Program-made: the position numbers and the translations under genes
Assembly (NCBI GenBank): GCA_964409635.1
Contig: CAYPEL010000178.1
Span: 1 to 5,269 of the forward strand
Length of the DNA stretch: 5,269 nt
Direction: 5' to 3'
DNA from: CAYPEL01 sp964409635
GTDB lineage: Bacteria > Pseudomonadota > Gammaproteobacteria > DSM-19610
Shown: positions 1-5,269 of the stretch, in pieces
Position numbering within the stretch: position 1 is the first letter of the stretch
Layout of the letters: every line of letters begins with the position of its first letter
The notes under the pieces: model-generated
What the model saw: only the letters and a program-made list of their open reading frames with translations
What the model was told of the DNA's origin: nothing
Database searches by the model: none

Positions 1-1344
1 CTGCTTGCACATTACGATACGCTAACGGGTCTCGCGAACCGAACTTTATTTTCTGACGCGCTGAGTTGCGCACTGGCGCGCGCAAAACGTTACCACGGTT
101 TTCTGGGGCTGTTATTCATCGATCTCGACCGTTTTAAACCGATAAATGACAGCATGGGGCACGACGCAGGTGACGAACTGCTTCGCCAGGTAGCCACACG
201 TATTACAAAAAGTGTTCGCGAGGGAGATACACCCGCTCGGCTTGGTGGTGATGAGTTTGCCATTATACTCGAAGGTATCAAATCGATTTCAAACACCGAG
301 GCGGTCGCTGGAAAAATCCTCAAGACCCTTTCAAAGCCCTATAATCTCAGCGGTCACGAAGCCATCATTAGCGCCAGCATCGGTATTGCCACCTACCCCG
401 CTGCTGGCGAAACTATCGATGTTTTATTGAAGAATGCGGACACCGCGATGTACCGTGCCAAGAAGCAGGGGCGAAATAGTTACCAAGTGTTCAGCGACCT
501 TATTAACACGAAAGGCCTGGATCTGCTCGGCATGGAACATGAACTTTATCACGCGCTGGAACGTAACGAATTCGTTCTGCATTACCAACCCGTAATTAAT
601 ATCGCCAGCGGTAAGCTGGTCTCGGTCGAAGCCCTGCTACGCTGGCGTCGTCCAGGACACGAGGGCCTGGTTCCTCCGCTGGATTTTATCTCTTTACTCG
701 AAGACACAAGTCTCATCATTTCCGTCGGCGAATGGGTATTGAGCACCGCCTGCGCGCAATGCAAAGCATGGCATCAAGCCGGATTGTCCGAGCTACGCGT
801 GGCGGTCAACGTTTCTCCCCGGCAACTGCGTGAACCGGGTTGTGTGGAAAGACTAACCCACGCCATCGATGAAAGCGGTCTGGATGCAAGCTATCTGGAT
901 CTTGAAATTACCGAAAGCACGTTGATCGATCAGACCGGCGATGCGAATACAGCACTCGAAGAACTCCGGGCAAAAGGCGTAGCATTGTCGCTGGATGATT
1001 TTGGCACCGGCTATTCTTCGCTCAGCTATTTGATAAACTTTAAACTCGACACGCTCAAGATTGATCGTAGCTTTCTGCGCGAAGTAACCTCAGATACCTC
1101 AAAATCTGTGATCGTGAAAGCCACCGTTGAAATGGCGCATGGTCTGGGTTTAAAAGTGATTGCAGAAGGCGTAGAGGATATTCCACAGCTTGAATTTTTA
1201 CAGGCTGTCGGATGTGATGAAGCGCAGGGATATTTGTTCAGCGCACCGCTCGAGGCACAAGCTATTTCCAGTTACAAGACCAGCCAATCCGCTATGGGGG
1301 AAAGCTCAAGGCAAACTAACGACGTCGAACCAGTAATGCTCTAG
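1..1344 (+). CDS. GGDEF-EAL cyclic-di-GMP synthase/phosphodiesterase, 5' partial
   Basis: The reading frame is open from base 1 to a TAG stop at 1342-1344, giving 447 visible residues. The first residues already match the GGDEF domain start (LTGLANR at 8-14), so the true start and any N-terminal sensor, often PAS or membrane segments in this family, lie before the window. GGDEF domain, about residues 1-165: metal and nucleotide residues D41, N49 and D58, signature GGDEF at 82-86, and an RxxD inhibitory I-site (R73-D76) exactly five residues before it. EAL domain, about 180-430: EAL at 210-212, N270, E302, DDFGTGYSS from 332, K353, E389 and Q409. Every residue usually needed for phosphodiesterase activity is present. 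By family knowledge, such proteins make c-di-GMP from GTP, hydrolyse it to pGpG, or do both; with both sites intact, the net activity cannot be read from sequence. The last 20 or so residues lie beyond the conserved EAL fold and partly overlap the opposing regulator gene. Confidence 0.96.
   Translation: MLAHYDTLTGLANRTLFSDALSCALARAKRYHGFLGLLFIDLDRFKPINDSMGHDAGDELLRQVATRITKSVREGDTPARLGGDEFAIILEGIKSISNTEAVAGKILKTLSKPYNLSGHEAIISASIGIATYPAAGETIDVLLKNADTAMYRAKKQGRNSYQVFSDLINTKGLDLLGMEHELYHALERNEFVLHYQPVINIASGKLVSVEALLRWRRPGHEGLVPPLDFISLLEDTSLIISVGEWVLSTACAQCKAWHQAGLSELRVAVNVSPRQLREPGCVERLTHAIDESGLDASYLDLEITESTLIDQTGDANTALEELRAKGVALSLDDFGTGYSSLSYLINFKLDTLKIDRSFLREVTSDTSKSVIVKATVEMAHGLGLKVIAEGVEDIPQLEFLQAVGCDEAQGYLFSAPLEAQAISSYKTSQSAMGESSRQTNDVEPVML
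1306..1344. other. Antisense overlap of two convergent coding ends (39 bases)
   Basis: The last 13 codons of the GGDEF-EAL gene, stop included, and the last 13 codons of the response regulator, stop included, use the same DNA on opposite strands. The regulator side carries the family-typical C-terminus (YWFDVVSLP), while the EAL side is a non-conserved tail after the end of the EAL fold. This suggests that the EAL frame ran into the regulator gene, perhaps after loss of an earlier stop. No hairpin followed by a T-run was seen here, so transcripts from the two sides may overlap. Confidence 0.85.
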
Positions 1345-1719
1345 ATCACGTATTGCGTCGATAAATTTATCCATATCGGTAGGCTTGCGAATATACGAAT
1401 TCGCATGCGACGCATAACAGGATTCCACATCACTCGGATTCGCTGAGGTGGTCAGAATTACGATGGGGATATCGACTAGCGCTGGATCGGTTTTTACCGC
1501 TTCCAGCACTTCGCGCCCATCCATCTTCGGCATATTCAGATCCAAAAGAATAAGCTGTGGCCGGATAGCTTTTTCAAACTCTCCCGTTTTACGGAGATAA
1601 TTCATTGCCGCCTCACCATCACCAACGATATTTAGGTTACACGGCGCGTCCACTTGCTTGAACGCCTGCTGCGCCAACATCTGATCCGCAGGATTGTCTT
1701 CTACCAGGAGTACTTCCAT
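1306..1719 (-). CDS. Single-domain response regulator, Rcp1/CheY-like receiver
   Basis: This 137-residue protein is a stand-alone receiver domain with no DNA-binding or enzymatic output. Visible receiver residues are the acidic pair E7-D8, phosphoacceptor D60 in LLDLNMPKMDG, T90 and K112 before a proline; their spacing matches CheY. The pattern VEDNPAD, the long loop before D60, the LTTS strand end and the C-terminal YWFDVVSLP resemble Rcp1, the partner of the cyanobacterial phytochrome kinase Cph1, and related regulators encoded beside such kinases. I chose the ATG at 1717-1719 because a strong GAGGTGA site lies 4 bases upstream and the protein then begins directly at the first beta strand. 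An in-frame ATG at 1744-1746 would add nine residues (MKNSERGDT) but has no good ribosome site. The gene follows the histidine kinase by 55 bases on the same strand, so it is probably cotranscribed and phosphorylated by it. It most likely works by binding another protein; that target is not shown by the sequence. Confidence 0.95.
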   Translation of the reverse strand: MEVLLVEDNPADQMLAQQAFKQVDAPCNLNIVGDGEAAMNYLRKTGEFEKAIRPQLILLDLNMPKMDGREVLEAVKTDPALVDIPIVILTTSANPSDVESCYASHANSYIRKPTDMDKFIDAIRDLEHYWFDVVSLP

Positions 1720-1723
1720 CGTG

Positions 1724-1730
1724 TCACCTC
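1724..1730 (-). promoter_or_regulatory. Ribosome binding site deciding the regulator start
   Basis: On the minus strand, GAGGTGA precedes the ATG at 1719 by 4 bases. It is a near-consensus Shine-Dalgarno match and favours this start over the in-frame ATG at 1746. Its strength and the 55-base gap from the kinase stop suggest independent ribosome loading rather than tight translational coupling. Confidence 0.75.
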
Positions 1731-1774
1731 TTTCTGAATTTTTCATTTATCGTAATCACGTCTTCTTGTCTGGT

Positions 1775-3490
1775 CTACCCTACCGCGCGAAGCGTAGAAT
1801 GATCCGTTTGCTTTAGCGTAAAGAAGAAGGTTGACCCTACACCAACAGTTGACTCCAGCCATATTCTTCCACCGTGACGGTCAACAATCTTTTTACAAAT
1901 TGCCAGGCCTATACCCACCCCTGAATACTCTTCCCTGCCATGCAAACGCTGGAAAATCTGGAAGATGCGATGATGGTGTTTTGGATCTATGCCAATGCCA
2001 TTGTCCGCCACGGAGAACTGCCAGTTGCCGTCAACAAACTCGCTTTCTATGGAGATTCTGGGTTCGCCTGCTTGACAATATTTTATGGCATTGCCAATTA
2101 AATTTTGGAACAGTTGATGCAGTTGAGTTGCGTCCGCAAATACGGATGGAAATTCATCGTACTCGATAATCGCACCGCTTTTATCGATGGAGTCATTCAT
2201 GCTTTTTAAAACAGCCTGAAGAACCTCTCCAGTATCCGTCGCAACCATTTCCTTATCAGTGGCGCCAACCCGCGAGACACCTAACAAGCCTTCAATTAAT
2301 TGTTTCATCCTGACACTGCCATCGACGGCAAAATCAATGTACTTTTTCCCATCTTCACTGACATGGTCTTTACAATCACGCTCCAGCAGTTGCAGAAAAC
2401 TGGTAACCGTACGCAGTGGCTCCTGTAAATCATGTGAAGCGATATACGCAAACTGCTCAAGTTCGGCGTTCGATTCCATCAGCTCTTCATTAATGATTTT
2501 CAACTTGCTCGCCTGTAATTCCAATGCTTCCTGCGCCAACTCCAATTCTTCACGCGCCTGCTGTTGCTCTCGATAGGTACGAATATAATCGAGCAACAAC
2601 CCAAGCAACGGCACGACATATGCGACAATCTTGAGGAAATGAGCAACATTAAAATGACTGTCAAATAATGCAGAAGAACCGAATGCCATATGCATTTGTA
2701 CCACAATCTCGGGGATTGCACTGATTATCAAGGCATGGGCGAACAAACTTGGAACTCTTCGATAAAATCTTGGGTAAAGATACAGACCAGCGTAGGCGAA
2801 AAGAAGTAACGGGACTATATCGTAAGGCCGGGTGATAAAACTGTCTGGAAACTGAGTCTGGGGAAGATTAGCCGAGTTGGCAAAAAAACTGATGATGCCA
2901 TACGACAGCAACATAAAAAATACAGAAGTTCCGATAAGAAACGGCACTCCTGCATGACGGAAATTAAAATCACGCCGCAGAAATAACCCAACCCCTATGA
3001 TCAGAATCATCGCATTGAACAAGCGACAAATTGCCCAAGTAAATGGAATCAAATCCTGATTCGGCGCTTCAGCTGTAATCAATCTGGCAGCAGCCAGGGT
3101 ATGAAAGGCATCCATGCAACCCGCACAAAATAATGCCATACCGATAATCGGTGTAGTGACATCACCCGTCATGCGGAACTGGCTAAACGCCAGCAGCACC
3201 GTGAAAATTGCGGCGCAGAATGCGGCCCATTCGAGTAACGCATGTGTGAAAGCGCCGGACAAGCGATAGAACATCGCGTCTACTTGCGCGGCACCACTGG
3301 CCTGCGCCATCTCGGCCATGTCGAATTTTTCGTCATGGCTAGCGAAATCAACTCCCGCCAGGGTCAGCAAAAAAGGCAGCACACAAATCGCGACAATGCC
3401 CCAGACAAAGCTGCCCGGCATGCGCGTCGTCGAGGGTGATTTCCCGTGAAAAGCTATAAATCCATTTGCACTAATAGTATTTTCCATCAT
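1775..3490 (-). CDS. Membrane sensor histidine kinase (MASE3-like sensor, HisKA, HATPase)
   Basis: This 571-residue protein is a complete kinase. About eight hydrophobic segments fill residues 28-302 (roughly 28-47, 80-103, 114-136, 148-170, 182-203, 222-240, 250-268, 283-302). HALLEW (83-88) and FCAGCMDAFHTLAA (121-134) resemble the integral-membrane MASE3-type sensor; that assignment is from memory of the pattern and is tentative. A charged helix at 303-345 (YREQQQAREELELAQ onward) looks like a signalling coiled coil. HisKA follows with phosphoacceptor H353 in FAYIASHDLQEPLR, a form typical of phytochrome-like kinases. The HATPase domain shows the N box (NLIGNAIKY, 463-471), G1 (DNGIGID, 496-502), F box (IFQIF, 509-513) and G2 (GVGIGLA, 524-530). 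By family knowledge it autophosphorylates on H353 and passes phosphate to D60 of the regulator encoded just downstream. There is no receiver domain fused to it. The start is limited by an in-frame TAG at 3500-3502. The signal sensed is unknown. Confidence 0.95.
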   Translation of the reverse strand: MMENTISANGFIAFHGKSPSTTRMPGSFVWGIVAICVLPFLLTLAGVDFASHDEKFDMAEMAQASGAAQVDAMFYRLSGAFTHALLEWAAFCAAIFTVLLAFSQFRMTGDVTTPIIGMALFCAGCMDAFHTLAAARLITAEAPNQDLIPFTWAICRLFNAMILIIGVGLFLRRDFNFRHAGVPFLIGTSVFFMLLSYGIISFFANSANLPQTQFPDSFITRPYDIVPLLLFAYAGLYLYPRFYRRVPSLFAHALIISAIPEIVVQMHMAFGSSALFDSHFNVAHFLKIVAYVVPLLGLLLDYIRTYREQQQAREELELAQEALELQASKLKIINEELMESNAELEQFAYIASHDLQEPLRTVTSFLQLLERDCKDHVSEDGKKYIDFAVDGSVRMKQLIEGLLGVSRVGATDKEMVATDTGEVLQAVLKSMNDSIDKSGAIIEYDEFPSVFADATQLHQLFQNLIGNAIKYCQAGEPRISIESEFVDGNWQFSVADNGIGIDPKHHHRIFQIFQRLHGREEYSGVGIGLAICKKIVDRHGGRIWLESTVGVGSTFFFTLKQTDHSTLRAVG

Positions 3491-3504
3491 ACCAACACTC
3501 TATA

Positions 3505-3510
3505 TCCTCC
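3505..3510 (-). promoter_or_regulatory. GGAGGA Shine-Dalgarno sequence with long spacing to the kinase start
   Basis: On the minus strand GGAGGA lies 14 bases before the first kinase ATG (3490), further than the usual 5-10. An in-frame stop at 3500-3502 rules out an upstream extension of the kinase. A GTG at 3498-3496 is well spaced from this site but lies in another frame and meets TGA after three codons, overlapping the kinase ATG. The site may load ribosomes inefficiently, or through coupling to that tiny frame. Confidence 0.5.
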
Positions 3511-3521
3511 TGGAAGGTGCG

Positions 3522-3616
3522 CTTTGATCCCTTATCTTGTCATCGACACGAGAGGGTTAAACTTAATAATACTGGATTTTTGAGCACTGCTTTCCGAGTC
3601 GGGCAATGGATCAAAG
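3522..3616. repeat. Spaced 9-base inverted repeat, CTTTGATCC / GGATCAAAG
   Basis: CTTTGATCC at 3522-3530 and its exact reverse complement at 3608-3616 are separated by 77 bases. They flank both candidate promoters of the kinase operon. The arms are too far apart to be a simple terminator. They could be paired half-sites for a regulator, or a chance match. Confidence 0.4.
3531..3560 (-). promoter_or_regulatory. Weak candidate sigma70-type promoter for the kinase-regulator operon
   Basis: On the minus strand TTAACC (3560-3555) and GATAAG (3536-3531) each match the sigma70 hexamers at four of six positions with an 18-base spacer, and would start transcription about 35 bases before the kinase ATG. 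An alternative -10 box is TATTAT at 3571-3566, five of six, but it has no recognisable -35. Neither is strong. The location, between two genes on the same strand, is where a kinase promoter is expected. Confidence 0.25.
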
Positions 3617-3641
3617 GAAAACCAAGCGGATAACCTGGGAT

Positions 3642-3653
3642 CTCAACGTTGAG
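3642..3653. repeat. 12-base perfect palindrome CTCAACGTTGAG
   Basis: This perfect palindrome lies 43 bases downstream of the permease stop and about 150 bases upstream of the kinase start. It has no loop and no following T-run, so it is a poor intrinsic terminator. Its dyad symmetry would suit a dimeric DNA-binding protein, but nothing in the window identifies one. Confidence 0.35.
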
Positions 3654-3695
3654 TAATCTGTGGGTGCGGCAATCTGGTTACTTGCGTCTGCAGTC

Positions 3696-5269
3696 TCAGT
3701 ACAGCAGGTTGAGCATCGTCAACATCACCACCAGAAACAGGATACTCATGGCGCCACCGGCGCCGAGGAAATCCTTCACACGGTAACCCCCGGGCCCCAT
3801 GATCAGGGCGTTGACCTGGTGGGTGGGAATCAGAAAGGCATTCGATGTCGCAAGGGCCACCGTCAGGGCAAACATGCGTGGGTCATTACCGGTCGAGACT
3901 GCAATACTGATGGCCAGCGGCACTAAAAGAACGGTCGCACCCACGTTGGACATGACCAGCGAGAAGCCCGTCGCCAGCACGGCGACTGCCGCTTGTAGCA
4001 CCCAACCCGGAACGTCGCCGAGCAGGTAGAGCGACTGGCTGGCAATCCAGGCCGCCGTACCGGTATGCTGAACGGCCGCGCCAAGCGGCAACAACCCGGC
4101 GAGCAGGAAAATGGTTTTCCAACTAATGGCCCGGTAGGCTTCATCCATGGAGATCACCCCTGACAAGATCATACCCATCGCCCCGACCAGCAGCGACAAC
4201 GACAGTTTCAGATCAGAAAACAGCACCAGTCCCATAGCAATAGCGAAAAATACCAATGCCGGCATCACCTTGTGGCTACGCAAATCCTGCTGCGGGTAAC
4301 CGGTGGTAACAACCACCAGATCCGGGTTCTTTGCAAGCACCGGCAACGCCGACCAGCGGCCGTAACACACCAGTGTGTCGCCTGCCTGTAGCGGAGTCTC
4401 CCGCAGACCCTGATTCAACGTTTCTCCGCCGCGATGTATCGCCAGCACGGACAAGCCGTAGGTACGCCGCATTGAAACTTCACCCGGTGCCTTGCCCACC
4501 AGCGAAGAATCCGGGGGTATGACCACCTCAGAAATACCCGCCTTGTCTTCCGCTAATGCCGTCTTAAAGATAAGCAGATCACTGCGCACCGCCAGGCCAA
4601 CCTTATCTGCAAACTCTCTGATCTTCTCGTCTGCGCCCATCACCGCCAGCTCCATATCCGGTTCGAGCACCCAATCAGGCGGTGGAGATACGCACAACTC
4701 ATTGCCCTGGCGAGTCGCTATAATCCGCACACGGCAAGCCCGTTCAATGTGGGCAACGCCCTTGCCAATCAGCGGCGATGCCTGCCCGGTGACCAGCTCA
4801 TGAATGACACAATCAAGCTGATAAACGCGTGAGAAATAACTCGCAGCGCTCTCGGGCACCTTGCCATGGGTTACTCGGTCGGCCAGAAAGAAGCGGCCTG
4901 CCACTGCAAAAAAGGCAATACCGGTCGCCACCAGCGCCAGTCCAATCGGGGTCACGTCGAAGAGTTGAAACGGCTCGAGGTCTGCGGGCAACAGATCGTT
5001 CACCAGGATGAGTGGGCTCGACCCTACCAAGGTCACCGTACCGCCCAGAATGGCGCAGAATCCCATCGGCATCATCATCCGTGAAACCGGAATATTCGCC
5101 GTAGATGCGACCCGCGACACGACGGGAATAAACAATGCTGCAGCCCCCACGTTCTGCATGAAGCCTGAAATCAGACCCACGGCTGCCGACACGGTCGCGG
5201 TAATACGCCGCTCGGTGCGGCCTCCGACACGCAAGATGAACGCAGCCACCGAATGCATCACACCGGTTC
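3696..5269 (-). CDS. SLC13-family permease with two RCK_C (TrkA_C) domains, 5' partial
   Basis: The frame is open from the window edge to a TGA at 3698-3696, giving 523 full codons. The GTG at 5261 and ATG at 5258 are internal, because the text before and after them (TGVMHSV) fits the middle of the first membrane bundle; perhaps 70-100 N-terminal residues are missing. The order is SLC13-like: first half with FMQNVGAAALFIPVV (residues 36-50 from the edge) and ILGGTVTLVGSSPLILVN, then a cytosolic insert with two RCK_C domains (about 147-225, with LIGKGV; and 243-320, with LVGKAPGEV and GDTLVCYG), then a second membrane half with VMSNVGATVLLVPLA (438-452) and IPTHQVNALIMGPGGY. By family knowledge these are secondary transporters, usually ion-coupled uptake of sulfate, carboxylates or similar anions, with RCK_C domains probably binding a regulatory ligand. 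The substrate cannot be assigned. It is separated from the kinase gene by 205 bases and is probably transcribed separately. Confidence 0.93.
   Translation of the reverse strand, partial: TGVMHSVAAFILRVGGRTERRITATVSAAVGLISGFMQNVGAAALFIPVVSRVASTANIPVSRMMMPMGFCAILGGTVTLVGSSPLILVNDLLPADLEPFQLFDVTPIGLALVATGIAFFAVAGRFFLADRVTHGKVPESAASYFSRVYQLDCVIHELVTGQASPLIGKGVAHIERACRVRIIATRQGNELCVSPPPDWVLEPDMELAVMGADEKIREFADKVGLAVRSDLLIFKTALAEDKAGISEVVIPPDSSLVGKAPGEVSMRRTYGLSVLAIHRGGETLNQGLRETPLQAGDTLVCYGRWSALPVLAKNPDLVVVTTGYPQQDLRSHKVMPALVFFAIAMGLVLFSDLKLSLSLLVGAMGMILSGVISMDEAYRAISWKTIFLLAGLLPLGAAVQHTGTAAWIASQSLYLLGDVPGWVLQAAVAVLATGFSLVMSNVGATVLLVPLAISIAVSTGNDPRMFALTVALATSNAFLIPTHQVNALIMGPGGYRVKDFLGAGGAMSILFLVVMLTMLNLLY

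Larger units (their letters stand above)
3491..3695. other. Intergenic region between permease and kinase genes
   Basis: This 205-base stretch is the only sizeable gap without a gene. Both flanking genes are read on the minus strand, so it must hold the 3' end of the permease transcript and the control region of the kinase operon. It contains the 12-base palindrome, the spaced inverted repeat, weak promoter candidates and the distant GGAGGA site listed separately. I see no convincing intrinsic terminator, tRNA or small protein gene in it, so read-through from the permease into the kinase remains possible. Confidence 0.7.

Noticed and set aside
90..323. Minus-strand open frame of 77 codons inside the GGDEF region
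   Set aside because: It lies wholly opposite a well-conserved GGDEF domain, is low in complexity (Ser/Arg-rich) and shows no recognisable motif; it is a shadow frame.
1360..1371. Perfect palindrome GATAAATTTATC just after the GGDEF-EAL stop, considered as a terminator
   Set aside because: It is AT-rich, has no loop or T-run, and lies inside the conserved C-terminal coding part of the response regulator, so it is best explained as chance.
1744..1746. Upstream ATG as start of the response regulator
   Set aside because: It would add nine residues before the first beta strand and lacks a good ribosome site, while the ATG at 1719 has GAGGTGA at suitable spacing.
1831..2576. Plus-strand open frames at 1831-2169 and 2259-2576
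   Set aside because: They are antisense to the HATPase and HisKA coding sequence and have unlikely composition (rich in Cys, Ser and Arg); no domain is recognisable.
3660..3926. Plus-strand open frame of 88 codons crossing the permease 3' end
   Set aside because: Most of it is antisense to the conserved end of the permease; it is rich in His and Gln with no family resemblance.
3886..4144. Additional minus-strand frames overlapping the permease (3886-4122 and 3923-4144)
   Set aside because: They are out-of-frame readings of the second membrane half of the permease, which is clearly the coding frame there.
5256..5261. GTG at 5261 or ATG at 5258 as the true start of the permease
   Set aside because: The frame stays open to the window edge, and the sequence there matches the interior of the first membrane bundle of SLC13 proteins, so the gene is simply cut by the window.
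1..5269. Search for tRNA or rRNA genes, CRISPR repeats, insertion sequences, attachment sites and riboswitches
   Set aside because: By eye I found no cloverleaf-like segment, regularly spaced repeat, transposase motif or terminal inverted repeat pair. Nearly all of the window is explained by four protein genes.

Overview
The window holds two partial and two complete protein genes of a bacterial signalling neighbourhood, with very little non-coding DNA. The protein families (GGDEF-EAL, an Rcp1-type response regulator paired with a phytochrome-like histidine kinase core, an SLC13/RCK_C transporter) and the moderate GC content suggest Pseudomonadota, probably a gamma- or betaproteobacterium from an environmental habitat. 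This is inference from family distribution; no marker gene fixes the taxon.

Layout: (1) 1-1344, plus strand, the 3' part of a GGDEF-EAL cyclic-di-GMP enzyme whose start lies before the window. All catalytic motifs of both domains are visible. (2) 1306-1719, minus strand, a single-domain response regulator, convergent with the first gene and overlapping its 3' end by 39 bases. (3) 1775-3490, minus strand, a multi-pass membrane histidine kinase with an integral-membrane MASE3-like sensor, a coiled coil, and HisKA and HATPase domains. It lies 55 bases upstream of the regulator and probably forms an operon with it. (4) 3491-3695, the only substantial intergenic stretch. It holds the likely kinase promoter, a spaced 9-base inverted repeat and a 12-base palindrome. 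(5) 3696-5269, minus strand, most of an SLC13-family permease with two cytosolic RCK_C (TrkA_C) domains; its N-terminus lies beyond the window.

The kinase and regulator look like a complete phosphorelay input module: membrane sensor, phosphotransfer, then a receiver with no output domain, which must act by protein contact. The neighbouring GGDEF-EAL enzyme is an attractive but unproven target or co-functioning partner. The permease looks functionally separate: it has a different base composition, and a 205-base gap divides it from the kinase. I found no mobile element, CRISPR array, RNA gene or clearly new system. The points most worth a second look are the coding overlap at the convergent 3' ends, the kinase's membrane sensor, the odd translation start of the kinase, and the symmetric sites in the intergenic region.
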